Of a stretch of 64,000 nucleotides of DNA, positions 9,239 to 18,337 are shown piece after piece. Positions within the stretch are counted from its first letter, which is position 1. Every line of letters starts with the position of its first letter. The notes beneath the pieces were generated by a model that worked only from the letters and a program-made list of their open reading frames with translations, did not search any database and had not been told where the DNA came from. A program made the position numbers and the translations under genes. The stretch is from Aeromonas hydrophila subsp. hydrophila ATCC 7966 (GTDB taxonomy: Bacteria; Pseudomonadota; Gammaproteobacteria; Enterobacterales; Aeromonadaceae), in assembly GCF_000014805.1 (NCBI RefSeq), contig NC_008570.1, positions 1,121,001 to 1,185,000 of the forward strand. The letters are read 5' to 3'.

Positions 9239-10717
9239 CTACTTCAGATAGCGCTGCTCCAGATGGCGGCGCAGCCAGTGCGGATTCAGCGCCTCGCCGG
9301 TGGCGCGGCTGACCAGCTCGTCCGTGCCATAGCGGCTGCCCTGGGACCAGATGTGGCGGCCCAGCCAGGCGAAGATCTCCGGCAGGCGGCCCGCCGCGAT
9401 CAGTTCGCCCATGTTGCCGAGCTCCCGCTCGAGCGCGAAGCGCAGCTGCGCCGCGTACATGGCGCCGAGCGTGTAGCTCGGGAAGTAGCCGAACGAGCCG
9501 TCGGTCCAGTGAATGTCCTGCATGCAGCCATTCTGGTAGTTGCCCTGGGTGGAGAGCCCCAGCCACTGCTGCATCTTGGCGTCCCACAGGGCGGGAATGT
9601 CTGCCACCTCGATGCGCCCCTCGATAAGGTCGCGCTCCAGCTCGTAGCGTAGGATGACGTGGGCCGGGTAGGTCACCTCGTCCGCATCGACCCGGATAAA
9701 GCCGGGTTCGACCCGATTGTAGAGCTTGACCAGGTTCGTCGGCGCCAACGCCGCTTGCTCGCCGAAGTGGGCGCGAATGTGCGGCGCCAGCAGCGTGAGG
9801 AAGGCGGGATCATGGCCGAGCTGCATCTCGCAGAACAGGCTCTGGCTCTCGTGAATGCCCATGGAGCGGGCCTCGGCCACCGGCTGGCCCAGCAACTGGC
9901 GTGGCAGGCCCTGCTCGTAACGGGCGTGACCGGTTTCGTGGACTATGCCCATCAGGCTGGAGACGAACTCCTGTTCGTTGTAGCGCGTGGTGATGCGCAC
10001 GTCGGTCGGCACCCCGCCGCAGAACGGGTGGCTGCTCACATCGAGCCGGCCGTGGGCAAAATCGAAGCCGAGCAGCCCCATCACCTGCTGGCCGAGCGCC
10101 TGCTGGGCGGCGATGGGGAAGGGGCCTTGCGGGATCAGCACGGATTCGCGCTTTTGCTGCTCGCTCACGGTCTGGATCAGGTTTGGCAGCCAGCCGGTCA
10201 GATCGCCGAAGATCTCGTCGAGCCGGGCGCTGGTCATGCCCGGCTCATAGAGCGCCAACATGGCGTCGTAGGGGCGTACCCCCAGTGCGTCGGCACGCAG
10301 GCGAGCCACCTCGCGCGAGAGCGTCACCACCTCGGTGAGGTTGGGGGCAAAGCCCGCCCAGTCGTTCTCCTTGCGCTGGCGGCGCCAGGCGTGCTCGCAC
10401 TTGCTGCCGGCGAGCGACAGCGCCTCCACGAGATCCCCGGGCAGCAGGCTTGCATCCTGCCAGTGGCGCTTGATTTCGCGCAGGTTGGCGCGCTGGATCT
10501 CGTCCAGCGGCTCGCTCTCGGCCTTGGCAATCCAGTCGCCCAGCTCGGGGGCGGTGCGCTTGTGGTGGATCAGCAGCCCCAGTTCGGCCATGGCCTCGGC
10601 GCGGGCTTCGTTGCCCCCCTCCGGCATCATGGCGGCCTGATCCCAGCCACAGATGGCCGAGAGGTGGGAGAGCCGGTGCAGCTGTTGCTGATGTTGTTCA
10701 AGTTTTTGATATGACAT
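9239..10717 (-). CDS. Carboxypeptidase M32 (Taq family metallopeptidase)
   Basis: 492 residues, the usual size for M32. The zinc motif HEXXH is HETGH at residues 260-264, and the third ligand glutamate lies in GIHESQSLF about 30 residues on. These cytosolic enzymes remove C-terminal residues with broad specificity. Start MSYQKLEQ (ATG 10715-10717) follows AAGGA; an in-frame start 96 bases upstream would add a leader of low-complexity residues and has no ribosome site. It has its own terminator and no operon partners. Confidence 0.92.
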   Translation of the reverse strand: MSYQKLEQHQQQLHRLSHLSAICGWDQAAMMPEGGNEARAEAMAELGLLIHHKRTAPELGDWIAKAESEPLDEIQRANLREIKRHWQDASLLPGDLVEALSLAGSKCEHAWRRQRKENDWAGFAPNLTEVVTLSREVARLRADALGVRPYDAMLALYEPGMTSARLDEIFGDLTGWLPNLIQTVSEQQKRESVLIPQGPFPIAAQQALGQQVMGLLGFDFAHGRLDVSSHPFCGGVPTDVRITTRYNEQEFVSSLMGIVHETGHARYEQGLPRQLLGQPVAEARSMGIHESQSLFCEMQLGHDPAFLTLLAPHIRAHFGEQAALAPTNLVKLYNRVEPGFIRVDADEVTYPAHVILRYELERDLIEGRIEVADIPALWDAKMQQWLGLSTQGNYQNGCMQDIHWTDGSFGYFPSYTLGAMYAAQLRFALERELGNMGELIAAGRLPEIFAWLGRHIWSQGSRYGTDELVSRATGEALNPHWLRRHLEQRYLK

Positions 10718-10850
10718 GGGATTGTCCTTGTTATCGTCCCTGATGGCGTACACCCCGTACCTGGCATGCTCGGGGCCGATCGATGCTAGCACTGCCCTCG
10801 TGCGTTTTACCACCCTGGCTTAGGATGACTGACCAGATGACGGGCGCTGG

Positions 10851-11432
10851 CTAGCCGAGCCGTTTCTGATGGCGTTCGCGGTTCTCTGCCTTCTTGCGCT
10901 CGCTCTTGCGCAGCAGCACGTAGAGGGCCCCGCCGCCACCGTGGCGGCGCTCGGCGCTGTGCATGGCCATCACCGCCGGCAACTGTGGCAGCCAGGCGCT
11001 GACATAGCTTTTGAGCAGGGCGCGCGGCGTGCTGCGTTCCCCCTTGCCGTGCAGGATCAGCAGGCAGCGGATGTCGCGCAGTTCGCAATCCGCAATGAAC
11101 TGCACCAGGCTCTGGCGCGCTTCGTTCAGGGTCTTCTGGTGCAGGTCTAGGCTCGCCTGCAGCTCGTATTTGCCGAGTCGCAGCTTCTTGTAGACCCCCT
11201 CCTGCACCCCGTCTCGCTTGAAGCCGACGATGGCGTGGGGGTCGAGCATCTCGACTGCCTCCATGCTGAGGTGATCCAGGGCGAGTTGTTCGGCGGTGGC
11301 GGCCTGGCGCCGCGCCAGCTGGGCGTCGGTCGGGTTGCTGCCCGCCGTCTGGAGGCGGATATGGTCGTTGCGAATGGGGCGCACGTCGGCCACTTCATTG
11401 CGAAACAGTGAGAGTTCGTCGTTATGAGACAC
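10851..11432 (-). CDS. smrA: Smr-domain DNA endonuclease SmrA
   Basis: 193 residues. The C-terminal Smr domain is clear: LDLHQKTLNEARQSLVQFI, then LLILHGKGERSTPRALLKSYV and an HGGGGALYVLL end. The N-terminus (SHNDELSLFRNEVADVRPI) matches SmrA proteins, which are linked to nicking of branched DNA and to ribosome rescue. I take GTG at 11430-11432 because GGGGAG stands at the right distance and the family N-terminus begins at that codon; an ATG 33 bases upstream is in frame but has weaker support. Confidence 0.85.
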   Translation of the reverse strand: MSHNDELSLFRNEVADVRPIRNDHIRLQTAGSNPTDAQLARRQAATAEQLALDHLSMEAVEMLDPHAIVGFKRDGVQEGVYKKLRLGKYELQASLDLHQKTLNEARQSLVQFIADCELRDIRCLLILHGKGERSTPRALLKSYVSAWLPQLPAVMAMHSAERRHGGGGALYVLLRKSERKKAENRERHQKRLG

Positions 11433-11555
11433 GGCAGGCTCCCCGCAGGTGGAATGAGCGGCCATTATAGCGGGCGGGGGCGGATCTGAAAGTGGCGGGC
11501 GCGCTGGTGGCGCTGGGTTGCTCAGCCCGTGAGCAAAGGGGAGGCGAGGGCGGGA

Positions 11556-11578
11556 TCAGGCGATCAGGGATCGCCTGA
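11556..11578 (-). terminator. Hairpin after the DUF3149 gene
   Basis: Perfect 9-bp stem TCAGGCGAT / ATCGCCTGA with loop CAGGG, starting 8 bases past the DUF3149 stop. There is no T-tract, so it may act as an RNA-stabilising end or a weak terminator. Confidence 0.5.
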
Positions 11579-11585
11579 CGCAGGC

Positions 11586-11735
11586 TTATTGGCCCTCTTT
11601 CGGCGGCTTGGCGTTCATCACCTTGTAGATGAAATAGGCCGCGTAGGAACTGATCAGCAGGAAGGTACCGATAATCACCAACATGGACATCAGTCCCACG
11701 CTGTTGCCGAACATCAGGTTCATCCAAAATTCCAT
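11586..11735 (-). CDS. DUF3149 single-span membrane microprotein
   Basis: 49 residues. MEFWMNLMFGN is followed by one hydrophobic helix (VGLMSMLVIIGTFLLISSYAAYFIY) and a basic tail ending NAKPPKEGQ. The size and layout recall small accessory subunits of terminal oxidases such as CcoQ, but no such link is proven. ATG at 11733-11735 is preferred to an in-frame ATG 36 bases upstream because a likely FNR-dependent promoter would start the transcript near 11763, leaving only the downstream ATG, which has GGAG upstream. No oxidase genes lie nearby. Confidence 0.72.
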   Translation of the reverse strand: MEFWMNLMFGNSVGLMSMLVIIGTFLLISSYAAYFIYKVMNAKPPKEGQ

Positions 11736-11798
11736 CTCATGCACTCCAGTCATCCCATTGATGACAGGCATGATAGATACCTCTTTGGGAGCAAAGAG

Positions 11799-11812
11799 AT
11801 GATCTCGATCAA
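11799..11812 (-). promoter_or_regulatory. Probable FNR/ANR box upstream of the DUF3149 gene
   Basis: On the minus strand the sequence is TTGATCGAGATCAT, matching nine of ten fixed positions of the FNR consensus TTGAT-N4-ATCAA. A possible -10 (TATCAT, 11770-11775) places the centre of the box about 42 bases before the inferred start, the class II activator position. This predicts induction of the microprotein when oxygen is low. Confidence 0.6.
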
Positions 11813-11875
11813 GTCCTCTTGTGGTTATTAAATCGGCAGCCGGTTCTGTGAGCGCCCTCCCATATCAAGACCCTG

Positions 11876-11896
11876 ACGGGGCCGATGTGGCCCCGC
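11876..11896 (-). terminator. GC-rich hairpin downstream of the TraB/GumN gene
   Basis: Stem CGGGGCC / GGCCCCG with loop GATGT, 8 bases beyond the TraB/GumN stop. The T-tract on the minus strand is poor. Confidence 0.55.
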
Positions 11897-11903
11897 CTGC
11901 GCC

Positions 11904-12797
11904 TTATTGGCGGGCCTGCTTGCGCGGACCCGGCTCGGTGAGCGGGGTGATGCGCCAGCCCTGCTGCTCCAGCAAGGCGAGCAAGCCCTGGTCGCCGTAA
12001 AGATGCAGCGCCCCTACCACGATGAAGCTCTCGTTCGGCAGGGTGGACCATTTCTTCAGCCAGTTGTGGTTGCGCTCCGCCAGCAGGGTCTGCTCCAGCC
12101 AGGCCTGCAGCTTGGGTGGCGCCATTTCCGATTTGAGCAGGTTGATGAGGGTCGCCTCGTCCCCCTCTTCCCACGCCTTCATCACCTCGCGAAAGCCGCG
12201 CTCGAGTTCGGGCAGCTCATCCAGGGTGCTCTCCAGCATCAGGGTCTGGTTGTCACCGACGCTGGCGAGGTAGCCGAGCTGCTCGAGCAGGGTCTCGAAG
12301 CCGATGATGGGCTTGCCGCTGTCGCCGGCCTGTTTGGCGAAGTGCTGATCCACCCCGAGCGCGCTGCGAAAATCGGTGCGCTCCAGCGCCGCCTGGGTGA
12401 GGGTGATGGCGGCAAACCAGGGGCGCAGCGGGGCCAGCATGTTCTCGGTCAGGCCGTTCTGGCCGGCGGCGATGATGGTGCGCCGGTAGAGATCGAGCGG
12501 CACGTGCTCCTTGAGGGTCTTGCCGTCCACCAGCCGGGTGATGGCCCCCATCTCCTGCCACTGCTGCTGGCTGATGTGGGTCAGGTCGACCTCCAGCACC
12601 AAGGCGCGGCTCTGCAGCCAGGCTCGCTCGATGGGGTCGGGCAGCGGATAGAGCGAGGGCTTGCCCGCGTGGATGGAGCCCAGCAGCCAGTGCTGCTGAT
12701 CGCCCTTGCTGACCTTATAGAAGGCGGGGTCGGCAAAGGCGCTCAGCGGCAGCAGCAGGCAGAGCAGGAAGGGGAGCAGCAGGCGATGGAGTCTCAT
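11904..12797 (-). CDS. TraB/GumN family protein, exported
   Basis: 297 residues starting with a signal peptide (MRLHRLLLPFLLCLLLPLSAFA, cleavage near residue 22). The family's conserved GxxH motifs are present near the start (LLGSIHAG) and end (VVGALHLYG), with a conserved Glu in VLEVDL. Members of the TIKI/TraB clan are putative metallohydrolases; substrates in bacteria are unknown. ATG at 12795-12797 follows AAGGTG and gives the signal peptide; a longer in-frame start would bury it. It is divergent from DUF1904 across 87 bases. Confidence 0.82.
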   Translation of the reverse strand: MRLHRLLLPFLLCLLLPLSAFADPAFYKVSKGDQQHWLLGSIHAGKPSLYPLPDPIERAWLQSRALVLEVDLTHISQQQWQEMGAITRLVDGKTLKEHVPLDLYRRTIIAAGQNGLTENMLAPLRPWFAAITLTQAALERTDFRSALGVDQHFAKQAGDSGKPIIGFETLLEQLGYLASVGDNQTLMLESTLDELPELERGFREVMKAWEEGDEATLINLLKSEMAPPKLQAWLEQTLLAERNHNWLKKWSTLPNESFIVVGALHLYGDQGLLALLEQQGWRITPLTEPGPRKQARQ

Positions 12798-12884
12798 GGG
12801 GCACCTTATGTCAGCGGATGGCTTCTCTTCGTCACAATAACCCCTATGATAAGTCCTCATTTGTCACAGCCAAGAGGTTTTCCC

Positions 12885-13217
12885 ATGCCCCACCTTCGTT
12901 TTCGGGCCGTCTCCGTCGACACCCTCAAGCAGATAAGCGCCCCCCTGCTGGCGGATCTCTGTGCCCTCACCGGGGGCAAACCGGAGTTCGTCACCCTGGA
13001 GAGCATCGACAGCCACTGGGTGCGCGAGGGGGAGGTCGAGGCCGGCTTTCCGTTCGTCGAGCTGGTCTGGTTCGAACGCCCGCAGGAGCTGCAGGACGCA
13101 GCCGCGGCGCTGATCACTCGCCACCTGAAAGCGGTGCTGGGGGAGCAGACCTATGTGGTGGTGCAGGTGCTGCCCATCGTCAAGAGCTGCTATTACAGCA
13201 ACGGCCAGCACTACTGA
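12885..13217 (+). CDS. DUF1904 family protein
   Basis: 110 residues, tautomerase-like in size and layout: MPHLRFRAVS with a proline after the start Met, then an acidic middle (FVTLESIDSHWVREGE) and a C-terminal strand (TYVVVQVLPIVKSCYYSNGQHY). The N-terminal proline resembles tautomerase-superfamily enzymes; any enzymatic role is inference. AAGAGG precedes ATG 12885. The opposite strand also has a long open frame here but lacks codon support. Confidence 0.75.
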   Translation: MPHLRFRAVSVDTLKQISAPLLADLCALTGGKPEFVTLESIDSHWVREGEVEAGFPFVELVWFERPQELQDAAAALITRHLKAVLGEQTYVVVQVLPIVKSCYYSNGQHY

Positions 13218-13384
13218 GCGGGGACTGCCAGGGATGGCGGCTTGGCTGATTCAAGCCACTCTGGTGCTGTACTCTGGTGCCGGTTGGTGGGGATGAGACG
13301 AGAGGCGACGACGCTCGTCGTCACTCCTTGTTCCTTGCAGCAGGCTGCTTGTTGTGGGTACGCCGGGTGGCGAAGTGGTCGCCG

Positions 13385-14212
13385 TCAGGCCGACTTGGCG
13401 AGGATCCGGTCGAGCAGGCGACTGGGCAACAGGCGGCGCAGCACCCCGAACAGCCGGGTCGGGAAGGTGACCGGGTAGCGGTGTTTGGGGCGCGGGCTGC
13501 CGAGTGCGTGCAGCAGCGGCGCAATGCAGGCCTCGCTTGGCAGGGTAAAACCGCGGGCACCCCCTTCACGCTCCAGCCGGCTCAGGGTCTGCTGGTAAGC
13601 GGCCTGATGGCGGCTGGTGGCGGGCTCTATGTGGCGCAGGAAGGCGGCGCGGGCATTGGCCCGAAAGCGGGTGTCAATGGGGCCTGGCTCGATCAGGCTG
13701 ATCTGCACGCCGCTGCCGGCCAGCTCCAGGCGCAGGGTATCGGTATACCCTTCCAGCGCGAACTTGCTGGCGTTGTAGGCGCCGCGAAACTTCATGGCTA
13801 CCAGCCCCAGCACCGAGCTGTTCTGCACGATGCGCCCCTCGCCAGCCGCCAGCATGGCCGGCAGCAGCTGACGGATGAGGTGGTGCCAGCCGAACAGATT
13901 GATGTCGAACTGTTCGCGCAGCGCCTGGGTGGGCAAATCCTCCAGCGCGCCGGGCTGGCCGTAGGCGCCGTTGTTGAACAGGCCATAGAGGCGGCCGCCG
14001 GCCAGTGCCTGCGCCTCGGCCGCACCCCGCTCTATGCTGGCCTCGTTGGCCAGATCCAGCTCGACCGCCAGCAAACCCAGCTGGCGCAGCTGCGCCACGT
14101 CCTCGGCCTTCCGGGCGGAGGCGATGACGGTGTAGCCGTGCTGGCCGAGCGCCTTGGCGGCGGCCAGGCCGATGCCGCTGGAGCAGCCGGTGATCAGAAC
14201 GAAGCGGGACAT
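13385..14212 (-). CDS. Short-chain dehydrogenase/reductase (SDR), classical type
   Basis: 275 residues. The cofactor motif is TGCSSGIG (residues 8-15), followed by NNGAYG, catalytic Ser in NSSVLG and Tyr/Lys in YNASK. The sequence following the active site (IEPGPIDTRF) is typical of classical SDRs that reduce ketones or sterol-like substrates with NAD(P)H. The substrate is unknown. It lies 118 bases downstream of chiP on the same strand but behind a strong terminator, so it likely has its own promoter. Confidence 0.87.
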   Translation of the reverse strand: MSRFVLITGCSSGIGLAAAKALGQHGYTVIASARKAEDVAQLRQLGLLAVELDLANEASIERGAAEAQALAGGRLYGLFNNGAYGQPGALEDLPTQALREQFDINLFGWHHLIRQLLPAMLAAGEGRIVQNSSVLGLVAMKFRGAYNASKFALEGYTDTLRLELAGSGVQISLIEPGPIDTRFRANARAAFLRHIEPATSRHQAAYQQTLSRLEREGGARGFTLPSEACIAPLLHALGSPRPKHRYPVTFPTRLFGVLRRLLPSRLLDRILAKSA

Positions 14213-14280
14213 GGGCGCATCCTTGTGTGACGAGGCAGGCAGAAGCGCCTGCGGTTTTGCATGTTAACCCGCTGATCAGA

Positions 14281-14310
14281 AAAAAGAAAACCGGGCCAAT
14301 CGGCCCGGTT
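14281..14310 (-). terminator. Strong Rho-independent terminator of chiP
   Basis: Stem AACCGGGCC / GGCCCGGTT with loop AATC. On the minus strand it is followed by TTCTTTTTT, a classic U-tract. Confidence 0.92.
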
Positions 14311-14330
14311 TGCTAACTTCAACCACCTGC

Positions 14331-15776
14331 TTACAGGATGGTGAACGGCATGATGATGTGGAACTTGACGTCTTTCTCGGAGGCGAAGATGTTGGGGTAT
14401 TCGGTCCAACCGCCGCTCTGGCTGATGTCGTTGTTGTAATCGGTGTAGTGCAGCTTGAACAGGGTGCCCTTCAGCTTGCCATCCTGCACTGTGTACATGA
14501 CGTCGAAGTTGGCTGCCCATTCGGTATCTTCACCGTTGGTGGCCTTGGTGCCGTCGCCTTTCTGGATATCCCAGCCGTAGGCACCGGAGACACCGACGGA
14601 CCAGCCAGGTGCACCCACCAGGTCATCCAGGGAACGGGTCACGCCGAAGTAGAGCGCTTTCTCGTTGTTGGCGTTCCAGTCGGAGCGGGAGTCCCACCAG
14701 ATTTCGTTCGCGCCCTGGGAGTTGCCGTAACCACGGGTCAGACGGGGCAGGTAGTTGCCTTCGTTACCCTCGGCCTTGGTCCACAGACCTTCCAGACGGA
14801 AGCCGTACGGGCCCATGCCCCAGGCGGCGGTCAGCGCTTGCTGCCATGCCAGACCATCGTAAGTCTCGATGTCGGCACCACCCTTCTGATAGGTCTTGGT
14901 GTCGGAACCGTAGAACTGGTAGCTGGTGGAGAGGCCGTTCAGCACGTCGAATTTATGGGCCAGCTTGAAGTGGTAGCTGTCCATGTAGTTTTCGGAGTTA
15001 CCGTAGGAACCGGTGATGGCGGTGCCGTTCTCGAAGGTGTAACGGGCGGCGACACCCTGGATGTAGTCGATGACGTTTTCATCGGCGAACGGATCCATCC
15101 ATGCCTTGGCACGGGAGAACTTCTGGGTCTCTTTGTACCAGGGAGATTTGTACTCGTCGGCGATGGCGTAGGTCAGGTAGAGGCCACCGAAGTTACCCTC
15201 GATCTGGCCACCGCGGTAGGTACCCGGCTGATAGGACCAGTTCACGCCGATCACGCCCGGTACGTAGAGCTGGGTCAGACCACCCTTGGCGGTGAGGGCA
15301 CCGTCCAGCGCCTTGAATTTCAGCGAGGCGTTGGCCAGGCTGAAGCCGCCTTCCGGGGAGCCGTCCTTGTAGTTTTCGCCCCATTTGTTGCCGGCGAAGG
15401 AGAATTCGTTCTCCTGGTTGACCGGGTGGTTCTCGGTCACGGCCAGGTCATAGGCACCGAAACCGCCTACATCGATACCCACCACGTCCCAGGCGTAGCC
15501 GGAGTTGAAGTTCAGGGAGGCCTGGGTGGTGGCGTGGCTCAGGTTGGACTGGTACTTGCCTTCTTTGTTCTTGGCAGTGGGGTCGCCGTCGATACGCTGA
15601 CGATCACGCTGGAAGTAGAAGAGGCCACCGTTGAGTTTGCCTTCTTCATAGAATTTGCTGGCGGCGGCTGCATAGGTGGGGCCGGCTTCGTCGGCAGCCA
15701 ACACCATACCGGGGGCGAGCATGGCAGCAACGATGGCTGCGCTCAATGCGGCACGTTTGAAGATCACTTTTTCCAT
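14331..15776 (-). CDS. chiP: Chitoporin-type outer-membrane porin (OprD family)
   Basis: 481 residues with a signal peptide (MEKVIFKRAALSAAIVAAML..., cleavage after residue 27 or so, before ADEAGP). The body is an 18-strand OprD-type barrel and follows enterobacterial ChiP closely: NLSHAT, QPGTYRG, TSYQFYGSD, WWDSRSDWNANNEKALYFG and YTVQDGKLKGTLFKLH. ChiP takes up chito-oligosaccharides across the outer membrane. AGGAGC precedes the ATG. The last residue is Leu (PFTIL) where E. coli ChiP ends in Phe. No chitinase or chb genes are adjacent. The flanking terminators indicate a single-gene transcript. Confidence 0.87.
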   Translation of the reverse strand: MEKVIFKRAALSAAIVAAMLAPGMVLAADEAGPTYAAAASKFYEEGKLNGGLFYFQRDRQRIDGDPTAKNKEGKYQSNLSHATTQASLNFNSGYAWDVVGIDVGGFGAYDLAVTENHPVNQENEFSFAGNKWGENYKDGSPEGGFSLANASLKFKALDGALTAKGGLTQLYVPGVIGVNWSYQPGTYRGGQIEGNFGGLYLTYAIADEYKSPWYKETQKFSRAKAWMDPFADENVIDYIQGVAARYTFENGTAITGSYGNSENYMDSYHFKLAHKFDVLNGLSTSYQFYGSDTKTYQKGGADIETYDGLAWQQALTAAWGMGPYGFRLEGLWTKAEGNEGNYLPRLTRGYGNSQGANEIWWDSRSDWNANNEKALYFGVTRSLDDLVGAPGWSVGVSGAYGWDIQKGDGTKATNGEDTEWAANFDVMYTVQDGKLKGTLFKLHYTDYNNDISQSGGWTEYPNIFASEKDVKFHIIMPFTIL

Positions 15777-16216
15777 TTTGTATTGCTCCTGATTTTATGG
15801 ACTTAGCTTTTTTGTCCGGCAGTCAGGCAAGCGCCCGCCGCTCGGTATTGGCATTGCAATCAAGACCCCGAAGGGCAAAAAGTTCGAGTATGTCGGCTGC
15901 GGCCGCGACGTCTTGGCACATCTGCGGTGGTGCAGTTCTGTTCATCACATATTTTGTTTTTTTGTGTTCCGATCCTTGGCTATCGGACAATCCAAGAGTA
16001 CGTTCGCGGTGCGAAATATCAATGGAAAGTTCCCACCAAGTTTCAAAAATATGACCGAGTGCAAATAATCATGACGCTTGCTGTGGACACTCCCAGCCCG
16101 CTGATATCGGTGATGACAACGTTTTCAGATGAAATTGCTGGCCGATCCGGACGGATCGCACTGTGCAGAGGGATCTTTCTTCGTTAACCAGCGGATAACA
16201 GATAATTTTGTGCCAC
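15777..16216. promoter_or_regulatory. Upstream region of chiP, no gene seen
   Basis: About 440 bases, locally AT-rich around 15940-16080. Nothing codes convincingly. It should contain the chiP promoter. A half-site TGTGA occurs at 15943-15947 on the minus strand, but its partner half is poor, so I do not call a CRP site. The apparent reading frames on the plus strand have no ribosome sites. Confidence 0.4.
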
Positions 16217-16279
16217 AAAAAAAGATAAACCCCTGCGCGATGGCAGGGGCCGGGTAGGGGGCGCCGGCTAAACCGGCGC
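16217..16279 (-). terminator. Tandem hairpins terminating the chemotaxis receptor gene
   Basis: Two hairpins follow the stop: GCGCCGG-CTAAA-CCGGCGC (16261-16279), then CCCCTGC / GCAGGGG (16230-16249). On the minus strand the latter runs into TTTATCTTTTTTT. The second is a strong intrinsic terminator. Confidence 0.88.
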
Positions 16280-16282
16280 GGC

Positions 16283-18220
16283 TCAGGCCTGGTGACCGAG
16301 GATGCGCGGGATCTGGCTGGCCTGGTGGTGGATGTGCTCCGACACCTGCACCGAGAGGCGGCTGCCCTGGCGGGCGTGCTGGCTGATGCGGCCGATGAGA
16401 TCGGCAAAACTGGCCAGCTTGTGCTCCTGGCTCTTGGCATTGTCGGCCCCCTGCAGGGCGATGACCGCCGTGCTGCGCGCCATCTCCCGCACCGCCTGAG
16501 TGGTCTGGCGCAGCTGCTCCGCCTGCTGGCGCTGGGCGGCGGCTTCTGCGGTGATCCGCGCCAGCACGGTGCCGAGCTGCTCCCCCGCCAGGGTCAGCCT
16601 GGTCAGGATCTCGGTGATCTGGCCAAGGGAGCGCTGGGTATCGGCGGAGAGGTGGCGCACCTCGTCGGCCACCACCGCAAAGCCGCGCCCCTGCTCGCCG
16701 GCCCGCGCCGCCTCGATGGCCGCGTTGAGCGCCAGCAGGTTGGTTTGCTGGGAGATGTGGCCAATCACGTCGACGATGGCGGTCACATCTTCCACCGAGC
16801 GCTTGAGCTGGTTCAGGGCGCCGCCACTCTCGTCGATGGCGAGCCCGGTCTGGGCGGTGGCCTGCAACATGCCGCCCACCAGCTGCTCGCTCTGGCTCAT
16901 GGAGTGCTCGTTGTGCTGGGCGTGCTGCGCTATCTCGGCGGCCACCTGATGCACCTCGCCGGCCAGCTGGTTCAGCTCGCTCATCATCAGATCGCTCTCG
17001 TCCACCGCCTGCTCCGTGGTGCGGGTGCTGTGATGGATCTCCTGCACCTGGTTGACCATCCCCTGCAGGCTTTGCGACACCGCCGACAGCTGGCCCTCTT
17101 TCTGCTGCTGATCCTGCTGCAGCCGCAGGATGAGGCGGTTGTAGCTGGCGACGATGTCGGCCAGCTCGTTGCGCTCGCGCCCCTCTTGCAGGGTTTCGGC
17201 CTGCCCGGTCTCGTCGAGCTGCAGGAATGCCGCGCGCAGGCGCAGCAGCGGCCTGACCAGCCAGCGGCGCTGCACCAGCGCAAACAGCAGGGCGACCAGC
17301 ACCAGACAGAGCGCCAAGCTGCCGAGGATGGCGGCTAGCCGCTGGTTGACCGCCTGGCGGACGGCGGCCAGTTCGCTGCCCATCTGGCCGGTGGCCTGCA
17401 GCATCTGGCCTATGTCTTGTTGCACCGCGAGACGGCCCGCCTGCTGCTGTTGCAGCGCCTTGCGGCTGTTCTCCAGCTCCTGCGGGTAGCGCTTGAGTAG
17501 CGAGAGCAGTTCGGCTTTGGGCTGCTCTCCGAGCTCCTTGCGCTCCGGTTCCCCCAAGGTGAATTCGTCGGCGGGGGGCACCTCGAACAGGCCGAGCGGC
17601 GGCAGGGCCGCCAACTGCTCGGCCTGTTTTTGCAGGGCTGCCAGCTCGAACTGCAACCCTTCCAGCAGCTTGGGGCTGGCCTGCTCCATGTAGTTCTGGC
17701 GCAGGTGAGCGAGCCCCGGCAGGGCCGCCAGCAGGTCGCCGGCCAGCTGACGATAGCGCTCGGCGCTGGCCGGGTCGCTCCCCGTCGCCCCTTGCTGGCC
17801 GTAACGCAGCAGCGCCCTGGCCTGATCGGTCAGCTCGTTCTCGGCATTTTGCAGCAGCCACTGGCTGTTGCCGGAGAGCTTGCCGGCCGCCAGATAGTCG
17901 CTGTCGATGCGCGCTCCCATCTGTTCGAGCAGGGTGCGCAACTGGGCCGTGAGCGCCACATCCTGCTGGGTGAGCTGGGCAAGCGCCTGCTTGCGCACCG
18001 CTTCGGCCTCGGTCAGCCGCAGCGGATCGCCGCTGGCGAGGTAGTCGCGCAGGGTGCCCTGCAAGGTGCCGGTGAGCCGCTGCTGCAGCCGTTCGTGCTG
18101 GTACTGGGCCTGCTCGGCCTGGTTGAGCTGTTGCCAGCCGTGCCAGAGGGCACCGACCTGCACGGCGGCGACCAGCAGCAGAGCGAGGGAAGAGAGGGAG
18201 GCGTAATGGGCAATTTTCAC
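16283..18220 (-). CDS. Methyl-accepting chemotaxis protein
   Basis: 645 residues. Membrane segment 1 is at about residues 7-27; a helical periplasmic sensor of about 270 residues rich in Q/L/A follows; segment 2 is at about 298-318; then a HAMP-like linker and a long coiled-coil signalling domain. The conserved hairpin tip that contacts CheA/CheW is intact ([35 protein letters not shown], near residues 475-515). No CheR-docking pentapeptide is present at the C-terminus (it ends RILGHQA). The ligand is unknown. It forms its own transcript between two terminators. Confidence 0.92.
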   Translation of the reverse strand: MKIAHYASLSSLALLLVAAVQVGALWHGWQQLNQAEQAQYQHERLQQRLTGTLQGTLRDYLASGDPLRLTEAEAVRKQALAQLTQQDVALTAQLRTLLEQMGARIDSDYLAAGKLSGNSQWLLQNAENELTDQARALLRYGQQGATGSDPASAERYRQLAGDLLAALPGLAHLRQNYMEQASPKLLEGLQFELAALQKQAEQLAALPPLGLFEVPPADEFTLGEPERKELGEQPKAELLSLLKRYPQELENSRKALQQQQAGRLAVQQDIGQMLQATGQMGSELAAVRQAVNQRLAAILGSLALCLVLVALLFALVQRRWLVRPLLRLRAAFLQLDETGQAETLQEGRERNELADIVASYNRLILRLQQDQQQKEGQLSAVSQSLQGMVNQVQEIHHSTRTTEQAVDESDLMMSELNQLAGEVHQVAAEIAQHAQHNEHSMSQSEQLVGGMLQATAQTGLAIDESGGALNQLKRSVEDVTAIVDVIGHISQQTNLLALNAAIEAARAGEQGRGFAVVADEVRHLSADTQRSLGQITEILTRLTLAGEQLGTVLARITAEAAAQRQQAEQLRQTTQAVREMARSTAVIALQGADNAKSQEHKLASFADLIGRISQHARQGSRLSVQVSEHIHHQASQIPRILGHQA

Positions 18221-18337
18221 GGCAGCATTCCTGCTTGTTGAACCACGGCGATGGGCGTCGGCGTGAGCTTAAGCAGCAGAGATGGCGCTTTTATGACAGT
18301 CAGCCCGGCGGCCGGACTGACTGTCGAGGGGGCTGGC

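Noticed and set aside
11907..13217. Long plus-strand frame across the TraB/GumN gene
   Set aside because: It is the mirror of the minus-strand gene in high-GC DNA. Only its last 110 codons (12885-13217) are supported, as the DUF1904 gene with its own ribosome site.
15935..15960. CRP site upstream of chiP
   Set aside because: TGTGA is present on the minus strand but the second half-site matches at only about two of five positions.
16125..17861. Long alternative minus-strand frame inside the chemotaxis receptor gene
   Set aside because: Arg/Ala/Gly-rich shadow of the receptor in another frame, with no motif.
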